Assembly: GCA_934662505.1 (NCBI GenBank)
Contig: CAKUKE010000012.1
Span: forward strand, 5,203 to 69,202
Reading direction: 5' to 3'
Source: an uncultured Clostridia bacterium
GTDB lineage: Bacteria > Bacillota > Clostridia > Christensenellales > Aristaeellaceae
DNA: 64,000 nt
Shown: positions 15,278 through 24,611 of the stretch, one piece after another
Position numbering within the stretch: position 1 is the stretch's first letter
How the letters are laid out: every line of letters begins with the position of its first letter
Notes under the pieces: model-generated
Database searches by the model: none
The model's input: the letters and a program-made list of their open reading frames with translations, nothing else
What the model was told of the DNA's origin: nothing
Position numbers and translations under genes: made by a program

Positions 15278-18200
15278 ATGCGTTTACGGAGAAAAAGCTG
15301 TGTCGGGTTCATTCTGCTTGCGCTCCTGTGCGCCCTTTTCGCCTTTGGCGCGGCCGCAGAGGATGGAAAAGCGCAGATCAGCGGACTGGCCTGGGTGGAT
15401 AAAAACACGGACGGCGTCAACAACGGAGAAGGCGCGCTGGCCGGCGTCACCGTCTCTCTGGAAGCGGCGGACGCCGACGGCGTTTTTCACACGGTTGCCG
15501 ACGCAACGACGGGAAAAGACGGCATTTTCCTGTTCGGTTCGCTGGACGCGGGCAGCTACCGTCTGAAAATTTCGCTGCCCGACAACTACCGCTTCACCTA
15601 TCACGGTGAAGGCAGCTGCGCGCTGCCTGCCAGCGGCGGGGAATCCTGCACCCCTCCGTTCATCGTTTCCGCGGGTGAAACGGTGGAAATGCCCATTGGC
15701 GCCACCAAAGCAAACAGCTATGTGTCCGTCATCGCCTTTGAAGATCTCAATGCCAACGGCGGCCGTATGACCAGCGAACCGCTGGTTCAGAATGTGCAGG
15801 TGGAGCTGCAGTATGTTTTTGACGGGGTAACCTATCCCGTCTGTTCCGGCGTGACGGATAAAAACGGCGCGGTCAAGCTGGACAGGCTGTCGCCCGGCAC
15901 TTATCAGCTGGCCGTCGTGCTGCCTGAAAACTATATTTTCGGCCCCATCGGTCAGAAAGTCAACGCCTTTTACAATTGTGTTCCCCCGACGGAGAATGGT
16001 CAGGGGGTGACCGCGCCTTTCGTGCTGCCCGCCAAGGGCTCTGCAGGGCTGGGCGTGGGCATGGTCAAAACGGGCTCTCTGACGGGCAGCGTGTGGTTTG
16101 ATGTAAACGCCAACGGTCAGAAGGATGAAGGAGAAGGCGGCTACGCCGGGATGGAGGTCACCCTTTATTCCGCCGAGTTTGGCCTGACCCGTACCGCTCT
16201 GACGGCGCAGGACGGTTCCTACCAGTTTACCAGCCTTCAGGCGGGCGCCTACGAACTGTCCGTTCAGCTGCCGGAGGACGTGATGTTCACCTACGGTCAG
16301 TCGCTGTTTACCAGTGCGGCAGACAGCGCTTCCACGACGGTTTCCGTCAGCACCGATCATACGGCCACGGCGAGCCCCATCGGCGTCATGCCGGATACCT
16401 ATGTGACCCTGCACGCTTTTGCGGACGATAATCTGAACGGCTCGCCGGACGAGGGCGAAGCGCCGCTGGCAGGCGTACGGTTCGAATTCCTTTCCGGAGA
16501 CGGTGCCTCACTGTCCGGCACCACGGATGAAACCGGCGCCATCACCCTGCGCCACGTGCGGGGCGGCAGCGTCAGCGTGCGCTGCATCCTGCCTGACGGC
16601 TATGTGTTTACTCTGCCCGGCGGCAGCAGCCAGTTTGCGTCGGCCACCGGCATCAGCGAGTGTACGCTGGATACCACCGTGCTCCACGGCGCCGCCAATG
16701 TATTCTACGCCGGTGTGACCCGCCCCGCCGCCATTTCCGGCGTACTGTTTGAAGACAGCGGAACCGCGGGGGTCTACCAGACCGGCGACCGCATGCTTTC
16801 CGGCTTTGCCGTGGAAGCCCTCAACGCGCAGGGCGAGACCGTGGCGCGCGCGGTGACGGACGATCAGGGCGCCTATGCCTTTAACCGTCTCATTGCCGGC
16901 GTTTATACGGTGCGCTTCGGCCTGTCCGACCCCTACATCGCGTCCGACTATGCGGGTGAGCAGGCGGGCGAACACGTCAACCAGATCGCGGGCGGAGACG
17001 CCGCGTATGGCGTTACCCGCGAAATCAGCCTTTCGCCGGGCGACAGCGTCACGGTGGACGCATCGGTTTTCAAGGCGGGCATCGTGGAAGGAAAAGTGCT
17101 GCTGAACCCCGCTTATGACCAGCTGGCCACAAACAACGGCGGCCTGGCGGGCGTGAAGGTCGTGCTGCTGGACGGCGACGGGGTTCCCGTTTCCGATTAC
17201 GCCGCTGATACCACGGATGAAAACGGCGCTTTCTACATCAAGGGCATCCTGCCGGGCACTTATACCCTTTCCTATTCCCTGCCGGAAAACGCCCTGCTGG
17301 TCTATCCTCAGGAAGCGTTTGATGCGGCGCAGTACACGTCTGCGGCCTTCAACGTTTCCAACGGTCAGGAATTGCAGATGCAGCCCATCGGCGCGGTGCG
17401 CATCGCTTCCATGCGCGGCACGGTTCATTTTCCTGTCAATGGCGCCACGGCCGAATTGACGCTGACGGGCGACAATGGCACGGGGCGGGTGTACCGTGCG
17501 CTGACGAATGAAGAAGGTCAATACGCGCTGGAGAACATTCTGCCCGGCGCTTACACGCTGACCGTGCAGCTGCCCGAGGGGTACATGGTGGATGCGGACG
17601 CATCCTCCCCCGTTCCCGCCAGTCTGACCCCTGTTTCTTCACAGACCGTCAAACTGGAAATGGGTGCGGCTGTGTCGGAGGCTGACATTTTTGCCCGTAT
17701 ACCCGCGCAGCTCAACGTGCTTTTCGCGTGGGATGAGAATGCCTCCGGCGCTTACGATGCTTCGGCCGCCCCTGTCGCGGCGCTTCAGGTGGAGGTCACG
17801 GACAAAACCGGCGCGGTGACCGCACTGGCAACGGACGAAAATGGTCTCCTTCAGATGAGCGATGTACTGCCCGGACGGTATACGCTGTCCTTTGTGCTGG
17901 ATGAAGACCAGATTGTCACCTCTCCTTCCGACCGTCAGGGAAATGCATGGACGGTGGCTGTCGAATTGACTGATGGACAGTCCGACCGGACGGAGGTGTG
18001 CGTGCTGCGTTACGCCGCCGTTGACGGTCAGGTGTGGAGCATGGATGGCTCGGCAAACGGCGTATCCGGGCTGACCGTGCAGCTGCTGCGTGAAGGCGCG
18101 CTCGTCGCCGAAGCGCAGACGGATGCGCAGGGCGCCTATCATTTTAGCGGGCTTCTGCCCGGCTCCTACACGCTGTCCGCTGCCCTGCCGGAAGGATTCC

Positions 18201-18742
18201 TGTTTGCCCGGAAGGCAGACACGACCGACCGCAGCAGCTACATTCAGGAGGGCGTATCCGTTCCCTTTGACCTGACCATGGGACAGCAGATGGCGCGCTG
18301 CGACATCGGCATCGGCATGGAAGGGGCGCTCGGCGATACCGCCTGGCTGGATCTGAACGGCAACGGCATGCAGGATCTGGACGAACCCGGTCTCCCCGGT
18401 GTCACCATTGAGCTGTACCAGTACGGTCAGCTGACTGCATCCGTGACAACGGACGTCTACGGTCATTATGAGCTGACCGGCCTGTTCCCCGGCATTTACA
18501 CCCTGCAGGTGACCATGCCGGCCGAGGTGAAGACCACCGTGCGTCAGACCGAATACCCGCTGGTCGCCAGCATCCTGCCGGAGAGCAACGATACGACTGT
18601 GACGGTGGAAAACGTGGTCGTGCCCAGCGGCGCCAAAGATCTGAACTGCGATCTTGGCTTCGCGCTGCGCAATGCCGACGTGTATCCCGAGGTTATGAAA
18701 ACGGTTCCTGCGGTCAACTGGACGCCCTACAGCGAGCGGTAA
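15278..18742 (+). CDS. Large secreted protein with ten SdrD-B/Cna-B-like repeats
   Basis: A 1154-residue exported protein with a signal peptide (residues 1-27, FGAAAED) and about ten tandem domains of 90-120 residues. Each has the SdrD-B-like pattern G-x-x-(W/F)-x-D-x-N-x-(N/D)G ... L-x-G-V-x-V-x-L ... T-T-D-x-x-G-x-Y-x-F-x-x-L-x-P-G-x-Y-x-L, with calcium-loop-like DVNANGQKDEGE and DLNGNGMQDLDE best preserved in domains 3 and 10. It ends FALRNADVYPEVMK and PAVNWTPYSER with no LPxTG, transmembrane tail or other anchor, unlike Sdr adhesins, so it is probably released or bound non-covalently. GGAGG lies 5 bases before the ATG; an upstream in-frame ATG at 15200 lies before the promoter. It stands alone between terminators. 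Confidence 0.85.
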   Translation: MRLRRKSCVGFILLALLCALFAFGAAAEDGKAQISGLAWVDKNTDGVNNGEGALAGVTVSLEAADADGVFHTVADATTGKDGIFLFGSLDAGSYRLKISLPDNYRFTYHGEGSCALPASGGESCTPPFIVSAGETVEMPIGATKANSYVSVIAFEDLNANGGRMTSEPLVQNVQVELQYVFDGVTYPVCSGVTDKNGAVKLDRLSPGTYQLAVVLPENYIFGPIGQKVNAFYNCVPPTENGQGVTAPFVLPAKGSAGLGVGMVKTGSLTGSVWFDVNANGQKDEGEGGYAGMEVTLYSAEFGLTRTALTAQDGSYQFTSLQAGAYELSVQLPEDVMFTYGQSLFTSAADSASTTVSVSTDHTATASPIGVMPDTYVTLHAFADDNLNGSPDEGEAPLAGVRFEFLSGDGASLSGTTDETGAITLRHVRGGSVSVRCILPDGYVFTLPGGSSQFASATGISECTLDTTVLHGAANVFYAGVTRPAAISGVLFEDSGTAGVYQTGDRMLSGFAVEALNAQGETVARAVTDDQGAYAFNRLIAGVYTVRFGLSDPYIASDYAGEQAGEHVNQIAGGDAAYGVTREISLSPGDSVTVDASVFKAGIVEGKVLLNPAYDQLATNNGGLAGVKVVLLDGDGVPVSDYAADTTDENGAFYIKGILPGTYTLSYSLPENALLVYPQEAFDAAQYTSAAFNVSNGQELQMQPIGAVRIASMRGTVHFPVNGATAELTLTGDNGTGRVYRALTNEEGQYALENILPGAYTLTVQLPEGYMVDADASSPVPASLTPVSSQTVKLEMGAAVSEADIFARIPAQLNVLFAWDENASGAYDASAAPVAALQVEVTDKTGAVTALATDENGLLQMSDVLPGRYTLSFVLDEDQIVTSPSDRQGNAWTVAVELTDGQSDRTEVCVLRYAAVDGQVWSMDGSANGVSGLTVQLLREGALVAEAQTDAQGAYHFSGLLPGSYTLSAALPEGFLFARKADTTDRSSYIQEGVSVPFDLTMGQQMARCDIGIGMEGALGDTAWLDLNGNGMQDLDEPGLPGVTIELYQYGQLTASVTTDVYGHYELTGLFPGIYTLQVTMPAEVKTTVRQTEYPLVASILPESNDTTVTVENVVVPSGAKDLNCDLGFALRNADVYPEVMKTVPAVNWTPYSER

Positions 18743-18765
18743 ACTGCTGCGGATGCAGCATCATC

Positions 18766-18799
18766 AAAAAAGCCTGAGAAGCATTTCTCAGGCTTTTTA
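18766..18799. terminator. Bidirectional terminator
   Basis: Stem of AAAAAGCCTGAGAA and its complement around a GCAT loop, with A and T tracts on both sides, between the repeat-protein gene and the convergent ADP-ribosylglycohydrolase-like gene. The 134 bases from here to 18933 hold nothing else recognised. Confidence 0.9.
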
Positions 18800-18933
18800 T
18801 GTACAGATACAGCACGGCTGTTATCCCTTTTTTCAGGAATACGGGGTACCAGACTGATGTATCCCTTCATCTGCCGCGACGGGCAGCCGCCCCTGTTTTT
18901 CGCGGGAACCCTGTGGTGCCGCGTGAGCCTTGC

Positions 18934-21051
18934 TTATTCAGCGACTTCGCGCAACTCGACGCTGTGGAACGCGCTTTGTTCTTCGCCGGCGGCAAAACCG
19001 ACCGCACCGTAGAGGTAGGGCTTTTCCGCCGCATCGGTATAGGACATCAGCGTTTTACCCAGCGCGTCCGCTACCGTGATGGTGTTGCCGACGCAGCGAA
19101 CCCGCAGCGTCTGCTGCGCACCATTTGTCTTTTCGGCTCTTGCCACCTCGCGCCAGCCCCGCTCATTTTTCCGCAGGGACCAGCACTCGCCGTCGCGGAA
19201 CACACCGTAGGCGCGAATTGCTCCCTGCACCCGGAACAGGAACCCGCCATTTTGCCCCGGAGCAAAACGGCATACGGCTTCCACATCGCGCCAGGTGACG
19301 TTGCCCGTATACGCTTCGCCGTTTTGCCCGTAAAGCACACCGTTTTCCAGCGTCCAGACACCCCGATGACGCGCCAACTGCGTAATTTCCCGATGGGGGC
19401 GCAGCCATGTATGCGTCTTCGCCCAGTTTTCTTCGGTCTCCCGGGTAAAGTCCAGCCGATAATCCGTCCGGCCGCCCAGATTCATATGATCGATATACAG
19501 CCGATTGATGTAGGCATACGTCAGCCCTTCGACGCGTACACCCACACGCTCGACCCGTCCGCCGGGCTGGCCGGAAAGGACAAGGCTCAGATCGATCCAT
19601 TTGCCCGGTTGAAGCACCGTCTTTTCTCCTTCCCATGCGCAGCCGTGCCCATCGGCAAACAGATATACCGCAACCGGAGTGCTCTTTTCATCCAGCCCGA
19701 CCCTTGCGCAGACGGTCTGGCCGGGATAAAGAACGGGCGAAAAGAAGGGATCATAGCGGCTGTCGTGGAAGTCTTCCGGATGGTAATAGGTTTTATAGAA
19801 CACGTTCCGTGCTTCGCCCGCATCCTGATCCAGCAGCGTTACCCGCAGACTGCCGCGGCCGGTGCTGAAGAAGCGTGCGTCATGCCGCAGCATATCTTCC
19901 TGCGCAGCTTTGGTTTTTTCCGTGCGGAAGGAGCAGGTGGAGCCGCGGAGCGCAAAATCGAAGGTATCCTTGCCGCATACGAAATCGCGCCATTCCGCAG
20001 GCGGTTCTTCCCCCGCCAGACGGTACCCCGTGCGGCAGATGAACCGTACGCATTCGGGCAAATTGGTCAGGTTCATGGAACCCAGCGTACAGGAAGTGAC
20101 CAGAAAATCATGCACCGGCTCCGACCATTTGGGGTCGATGCCTTCCAGACCGACCAGTGTTCCGACGATGGTGGCAATATTGCCCACGTTGCAGTCCGTA
20201 TCCCATCCGCACATGTTGCCGATATTGATGGTGCGGGAGAAATCGCCGTTTCCCCACAGCATCGCCAGTGCCATGGCGCCCGAGTTGGGGATGACATGGC
20301 AGCTGCCGGGGTATTTGTCATAGCCCCAGTTGGCGATCAGGTATTCCATTGCCTCACGCCAGTCTGCCCGAGGATGCTCGTCCCGATAGGCCATGACCGC
20401 CCGCACGACGCGGGCGTATTCGCAGTCCTCGGGGATATAGGCCAGTGCTTTTTCCATTACCGTGCGGATATCTTTTTCCACAAAGGCAAGGCTGATGCAC
20501 ACCGCCACAAACTGCCCGCCGTACACCGCGTTGCCGTCGTGGCTGACACTGGCAGCGCGGCCTGCCAGCTTGGCAGCCAGCGCAGGATTGCCCGGGCAGG
20601 CCAGCCCCCACCCGTCGATGAAGATCTGGCCGCCGATCTGCTCCGCTACCGTCTTCCCATTGGTCGCCATGCTGCCGCTTTCCGGCGCATCCATTCCCCG
20701 CCACAGGTTCAGATAAGCGGTATGCTCCGTACTTACGCCATAGCCGCCCCACCAGTAAAAACCGTGTTCATAAGGCGTATAGTTCAGCCACGTCAGGCCG
20801 ATCTCCCGGGCAGTCAGCCGATCGGAGCATTCATAGTCTTCCAATGCGCGGAGAAAAAAAAGCGGGCCGTTCAGATCGTCATCGGAAGCGTAATCGCGAT
20901 AATCCGTCAGATAATCCGTAATTTCGCCCACGGAGTCCCTGATCTGCTCATATGTCCACCCCTCAACCAGCGTTCCGTGGCGAACGCCGATGACCTTGCC
21001 CAGCCAGCCTGCATAGCATTTTTCTACATAGTTTGCAGGAATGTTGCCCAT
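18934..21051 (-). CDS. ADP-ribosylglycohydrolase-family protein with C-terminal sandwich domain
   Basis: A 705-residue cytosolic protein. Residues about 1-350 match the ADP-ribosyl-glycohydrolase fold: GWLGKVIGVRHG near the start, the metal-site region SDDDLNG, and the second ligand motif NMCGWDTDCNVGNIATIVGTLVG. Residues about 370-705 form a beta-rich region with LamG/concanavalin-like features (ENGVLYGQNGEAY, GGFLFRVQ, LYGAVGFAAG at the end). The start at 21051 has GGAGG 8 bases upstream; the longer ATG at 21066 overlaps that site. Large members like this are found in gut bacteria and may act on nucleoside or carbohydrate substrates rather than ADP-ribosyl proteins; substrate unknown. No partner gene is adjacent. 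Confidence 0.85.
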   Translation of the reverse strand: MGNIPANYVEKCYAGWLGKVIGVRHGTLVEGWTYEQIRDSVGEITDYLTDYRDYASDDDLNGPLFFLRALEDYECSDRLTAREIGLTWLNYTPYEHGFYWWGGYGVSTEHTAYLNLWRGMDAPESGSMATNGKTVAEQIGGQIFIDGWGLACPGNPALAAKLAGRAASVSHDGNAVYGGQFVAVCISLAFVEKDIRTVMEKALAYIPEDCEYARVVRAVMAYRDEHPRADWREAMEYLIANWGYDKYPGSCHVIPNSGAMALAMLWGNGDFSRTINIGNMCGWDTDCNVGNIATIVGTLVGLEGIDPKWSEPVHDFLVTSCTLGSMNLTNLPECVRFICRTGYRLAGEEPPAEWRDFVCGKDTFDFALRGSTCSFRTEKTKAAQEDMLRHDARFFSTGRGSLRVTLLDQDAGEARNVFYKTYYHPEDFHDSRYDPFFSPVLYPGQTVCARVGLDEKSTPVAVYLFADGHGCAWEGEKTVLQPGKWIDLSLVLSGQPGGRVERVGVRVEGLTYAYINRLYIDHMNLGGRTDYRLDFTRETEENWAKTHTWLRPHREITQLARHRGVWTLENGVLYGQNGEAYTGNVTWRDVEAVCRFAPGQNGGFLFRVQGAIRAYGVFRDGECWSLRKNERGWREVARAEKTNGAQQTLRVRCVGNTITVADALGKTLMSYTDAAEKPYLYGAVGFAAGEEQSAFHSVELREVAE

Positions 21052-21189
21052 GTTGCGCGCCTCCATGTTTCATTGTTCATCGTCATCAGCATATCATAAT
21101 CGCCTGCTTTTTTCAAGGTTCAAATTTCTTTTTTCGTTTACGGAAATCGCGCTTTCAGGAAATAAACGGGTGTTTTTTCCATCTGGCTA

Positions 21190-21218
21190 TTGACTTTTGC
21201 GCTAAGACAGGATATAAT
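21190..21218 (+). promoter_or_regulatory. Promoter of tRNA-Arg
   Basis: TTGACT (21190-21195), 17-base spacer, TATAAT (21213-21218), 28 bases before the tRNA. Confidence 0.88.
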
Positions 21219-21246
21219 GATTCGTGTTCCGTTTGGAACGGTTTAT

Positions 21247-21323
21247 GTGCCCGTAGCTCAGCTGGATAGAGTGTCAGACTCCGACTCTGAAGGCCGCGCG
21301 TTCGAATCGCGCCGGGCACACCA
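21247..21323 (+). tRNA. tRNA-Arg (anticodon CCG)
   Basis: A 77-base cloverleaf with encoded CCA: acceptor GTGCCCG/CGGGCAC, D arm GCTC/GAGT with AGCTGGATA loop, anticodon stem TCAGA/TCTGA with loop CTCCGAC (anticodon CCG, reads CGG), and T arm GCGCG TTCGAAT CGCGC. Has its own promoter and terminator. Confidence 0.97.
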
Positions 21324-21324
21324 A

Positions 21325-21352
21325 AAAACGTTCGGTTTTCGCCGGACGTTTT
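21325..21352 (+). terminator. Terminator after tRNA-Arg
   Basis: Stem AAAACGTTCGG with CCGGACGTTTT (one G-U pair) followed by T-rich sequence, directly after the CCA end. Confidence 0.8.
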
Positions 21353-21378
21353 CTTTATGTTCAGGGAGATGAAAAGAA

Positions 21379-22071
21379 ATGCGGTACCAGACGGTCGTCC
21401 CCGGCATTTTCTGCAGCCGTCCCAATCGCTTCATCGCGCTTGTGGAAACAGACGGTCGGTTAGAAACCTGTCATGTGAAAAACACCGGGCGCTGCCGGGA
21501 GCTGCTGCTGCCCGGTGCAAAGGTCTACCTGGCGCTGGCTGACAACCCGAATCGCAAAACCCGCTATGATCTGATTGCCGTTCAAAAAGGCGACCGGCTG
21601 ATCAATATGGACAGCCAGTCGCCCAATGCAGCGGTTGCCGAAGCGCTGCAGCGTTATTTCCCGCATGCACGCTGCATCCGTCCGGAGTACACGCTCGGCT
21701 GCTCCAGATTTGATTTTTATGTGGAAACGGCGGAAAAGCGCTACCTGATCGAGGTGAAGGGCGTTACGCTGGAACAGGATGGGAAGACCTTTTTCCCGGA
21801 CGCCCCTACGTTGCGCGGACGCAAGCATTTGCACGAACTGACGCAGCTGACCCGGCAAGGGTATACCGCCTGTATCGTGTTTGTCATTCAAATGGAGAAG
21901 GTCTGCTCATTTTCGCCAAACGGAGTGACGGATCCCGCCTTTGCCAATGCGCTGAAAATGGCGGCAGACAGTGGCGTCCACATTGCGTGCGTATCCTGCC
22001 GGGTCACGCAGGACAGCATGACGCTGGATCATCCCGTTCCGCTGGACTGGACAGCCGTTTACACATCGTAA
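21379..22071 (+). CDS. sfsA: SfsA family DNA/RNA nuclease-like protein
   Basis: A 230-residue SfsA homologue. Family stretches include NRFIALVETDG, HVKNTGRCRELLLPGAKVYL, the nuclease-like core FYVETAEKRYLIEVKGVTLE with FFPDAPTLRGRKHL, and CIVFVIQM. Escherichia coli SfsA was first described as a sugar-fermentation stimulation protein; the fold contains an endonuclease-like domain with a D...ExK arrangement, seen here as RFDFYVE...EVKG. The 3' end overlaps the convergent antiporter gene by 13 bases. AGGGAGATG-type sequence precedes the start. It lies just after the tRNA terminator, with no obvious promoter of its own. Confidence 0.93.
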   Translation: MRYQTVVPGIFCSRPNRFIALVETDGRLETCHVKNTGRCRELLLPGAKVYLALADNPNRKTRYDLIAVQKGDRLINMDSQSPNAAVAEALQRYFPHARCIRPEYTLGCSRFDFYVETAEKRYLIEVKGVTLEQDGKTFFPDAPTLRGRKHLHELTQLTRQGYTACIVFVIQMEKVCSFSPNGVTDPAFANALKMAADSGVHIACVSCRVTQDSMTLDHPVPLDWTAVYTS

Positions 22072-23393
22072 GGGGGTTCTCCCTCTCCATTTGCCGACCC
22101 GTCGCCTGCATCAGCGTAGTCGCCTTCATCGCTGCCATCCGGGCTTTTGTCGCCGTCCCCTTCATCCTCCGTCACGCAGACGGCGCTGCTTTCTGCATTT
22201 ATGGGACGGATGGCGCCCGAACGGAACAGGGCGATCTTGGCGCTGACGGGGCCGATCAGCTCATACAGCACCGACGAGGAAAGAATGATGGTCAGCAAGG
22301 TTTGCCCCATTTCAGCGGGCAGAACGCGCACGCCTAAAAATGCCAATCCGATGGCAACCCCCGCCTGCGGGATCAGCGCCAGCCCCAGATAGCGCCGCAG
22401 TCCCTCTGATGCGCGGGTCATCCGGCAGCCCAGATAGGCGCCCGCGTATTTGCCTACGATTCGCACAAGGAAGTACACGACCCCGACCGCGCCGAAGGTC
22501 GTCAGTGCGCCGATGCTCAGATTCATACCGGACAGAATAAAAAACAGCGACATGATGGGCGGGGTAAACTTGTTCAGCTGTTTATAGAGCTTTTTATCCC
22601 GTGTGCAGTTCATGTAAACTGCGCCGAACACCATGCAGGACAGAAGCGGCGATATGTCGGCGACAGCGCACAGACCGGACAGCCCCAGCAGCATGGCGAT
22701 GGCCAGAATGAGACGGTTATCCCGGCTCCGGGCAGGAGTCAGCAATTTGGAGAGCACGTACCCGCACAGCGCGCCGAGGGCAATGGCGGCCAGATTGAGC
22801 AGAATGGGCGTCAGCACGTGAACCAGACTGGCGTCCTCCCCTTCCTGGCTCAGAATGGCGGAAATGACGCTGAACACCATCAGACAAACCACATCGTCCA
22901 GCGCCACCACCTGCAGCAGCACGTCCACAAATTCGCCTTTGGCATGGTACTGGCGGATGGTCATCATGGTGCTGGCAGGAGCGGTTGCCGTAGCGATCGC
23001 ACCCAGCAGCAGGGAAAACTTCACGTCCATGCCCATCAGATAAATCATGACCAGCGAAACCAGCACGCCGGCCAGCAGCGCTTCAGCCATGGTAATGATT
23101 ACGACCCGAAGCCCTGTTTTCATCAGGACTTCACGTTTAAAAAACTTGCCGACGCCAAAGGCGATAAAGGCAAGGGCGATATCGCTTAAAAAGCTCATGC
23201 CGCTGACCATCGTCTGGGGAATAAGCCCCAGCACATCCGGCCCGATGATAATGCCTGCGAGAATATACGCGCTCACATTGGGCAGGTGAAGCAGCTTGGT
23301 CAGCCGCGTCATTAAAAAACCTGCAAAAAGCATGACGCTCAGGGTAAGAAGAATCTGAGATACCTGCGGCAGCTGCGCCCAAAGGTTTGCCAT
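22059..23393 (-). CDS. Cation/proton antiporter, CPA2/NhaP-type (Na_H_Exchanger family)
   Basis: A 444-residue inner-membrane protein with about 12 hydrophobic segments in residues 1-385 and an acidic cytosolic tail (CVTEDEGDGDKSPDG and further Asp/Glu/Gly). Family features are LPNVSAYILAGIIIGP, FIAFGVGKFF, ATATAPASTMMTIRQY and the conserved ALDDVVCLMVFSV containing the Asp pair expected for ion binding. It should exchange Na+ or K+ for protons; ion preference is not predictable. No KTN/RCK domain is present. ATG at 23393 has AGAAGG upstream, while the ATG at 23417 has none; the difference is 8 residues. Divergent from a LysR regulator that may control it. Confidence 0.88.
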   Translation of the reverse strand: MANLWAQLPQVSQILLTLSVMLFAGFLMTRLTKLLHLPNVSAYILAGIIIGPDVLGLIPQTMVSGMSFLSDIALAFIAFGVGKFFKREVLMKTGLRVVIITMAEALLAGVLVSLVMIYLMGMDVKFSLLLGAIATATAPASTMMTIRQYHAKGEFVDVLLQVVALDDVVCLMVFSVISAILSQEGEDASLVHVLTPILLNLAAIALGALCGYVLSKLLTPARSRDNRLILAIAMLLGLSGLCAVADISPLLSCMVFGAVYMNCTRDKKLYKQLNKFTPPIMSLFFILSGMNLSIGALTTFGAVGVVYFLVRIVGKYAGAYLGCRMTRASEGLRRYLGLALIPQAGVAIGLAFLGVRVLPAEMGQTLLTIILSSSVLYELIGPVSAKIALFRSGAIRPINAESSAVCVTEDEGDGDKSPDGSDEGDYADAGDGSANGEGEPPYDV

Positions 23394-23506
23394 TGCATTC
23401 GCCTTCTTTCCAGCCATCTAAAAAAATAAAAGCGCCGAGGCATTGCCTTCAGGCATTGCATTTATGGATGACTTATGCTACGATTATATGCGTAATTCTC
23501 ATAATG

Positions 23507-23526
23507 TAAAGAAATACTATTCTTTA
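23507..23526. promoter_or_regulatory. Dyad in the antiporter/LysR intergenic region
   Basis: TAAAGAA and its exact complement TTCTTTA separated by 6 bases, just before a TATAAT-like -10 (23525-23530) for the LysR gene, in an AT-rich divergent region. Position and symmetry suit a LysR-type operator controlling both genes; the AGGCATTGC direct repeat at about 23437-23460 is a second candidate element. Confidence 0.5.
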
Positions 23527-23557
23527 TAATTATTATTTTTTCTTATGGAGGCTTCTT

Positions 23558-24457
23558 ATGCTGGATCCACGCATCCGCACGTTAATTACCGTTTGCGAAA
23601 CGGGCAGCTTCACCCGCGCCGCGGAGACCCTCAACCTGACGCAGCCGGCCGTCAGCCAGCAGATACGCCAGATGGAGCAGGAACTGGACGTGCGCATCTT
23701 CAACCGCTGCAAAAAGCAGCTGATTCTGACCTCTGAAGGCGAACTGGTGCTTCGGTATGCCCGCCGCATGGACGCATTGTATCAGAATCTGCGTCAGCGG
23801 CTGAAGAACGACCGTCAGCATGTGACCCACATTCGGGTAGCCATTACCCATACGGCAGAAAGCAACGCCGTAGCGGAAGCACTGGCCAAGTTGGGGTCTA
23901 CCCACGAGGGGGTGACGATAAGTCTGATATCTGATACCATAAGAAATTGTTATGAAATGCTGGAGAATTATGAAGTCGATCTTGCCGTTGTGGAAGGGCA
24001 TGTGACGGATAACCGCTACAACGCGCTGCTGCTGGACACAGATCAGCTGGTGCTGGCGGTTGCGACCGATCATCCGCTGGCGCACAAAAGTCTGATCACC
24101 ATTGAACAATTGCGCCGGGAAAAGCTGATCCTGCGCCGTCCCAATTCCGGCACCCGTAACCTGTTTGTGGCGCATCTGGAAAGCAATAACATGACCATCG
24201 ACGACTTTAACGTCATTCTGGAAGTGGACAATGTGGCCACCATCAAGGATCTGGTGCGCCGCAATTTCGGCGTTTCCATCCTGCCCAAGTCCGCGTGCCT
24301 TGACGAATTGAAAAAAGGAAAAATGATCGTTCTGCCCGTTGAAAATCTGAGCATGATCCGGGAAATCAACATCCTGTACCGTCCTGATTTTGAGCATATG
24401 AACGTATTGCAGGATCTGATGCGCATTTATTCGGACACGGTACGGACGTACCTGTGA
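23558..24457 (+). CDS. LysR family transcriptional regulator
   Basis: A 299-residue LTTR. The N-terminal winged helix (LITVCETGSFTRAAETLNLT, then QPAVSQQIRQMEQELDVRIF) is standard, followed by the linker helix and a periplasmic-binding-like effector domain (VRVAITHTAESNAVAEAL region, DLAVVEGHV, GTRNLF, FGVSILPKSA). GGAGG precedes the ATG. It resembles CysL/YwfR-type regulators in general layout, but the effector is unknown. Divergent transcription from the antiporter gene makes that gene the likeliest target. A shared bidirectional terminator lies downstream. Confidence 0.93.
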   Translation: MLDPRIRTLITVCETGSFTRAAETLNLTQPAVSQQIRQMEQELDVRIFNRCKKQLILTSEGELVLRYARRMDALYQNLRQRLKNDRQHVTHIRVAITHTAESNAVAEALAKLGSTHEGVTISLISDTIRNCYEMLENYEVDLAVVEGHVTDNRYNALLLDTDQLVLAVATDHPLAHKSLITIEQLRREKLILRRPNSGTRNLFVAHLESNNMTIDDFNVILEVDNVATIKDLVRRNFGVSILPKSACLDELKKGKMIVLPVENLSMIREINILYRPDFEHMNVLQDLMRIYSDTVRTYL

Positions 24458-24611
24458 AACCGCCGTTTTACCCTGCGTCGCAGCATTCTCTTTGCCCCCG
24501 CAACCCGGTGCGTCTTTCGCCGAGGAAGGAGCAGGTGAAAGAGGTAACGCTTTCCTTTCTCCTGAAATGATTTTTCTTCCCTTTTTCACCTCCCTGCAGC
24601 ATGTCTGCGCA

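Noticed and set aside
15200..15280. ATG at 15200 as the start of the ten-repeat protein
   Set aside because: It precedes a TTGACA-17-TATCAT promoter, and the signal peptide and GGAGG fit the ATG at 15278.
18799..21099. Long plus-strand open frame (766 codons) opposite the ADP-ribosylglycohydrolase-like gene
   Set aside because: The minus-strand product has clear family motifs, a good ribosome-binding site and start; the plus frame reads as unfamiliar His/Arg/Pro-rich sequence, an antisense shadow of GC-rich coding DNA.
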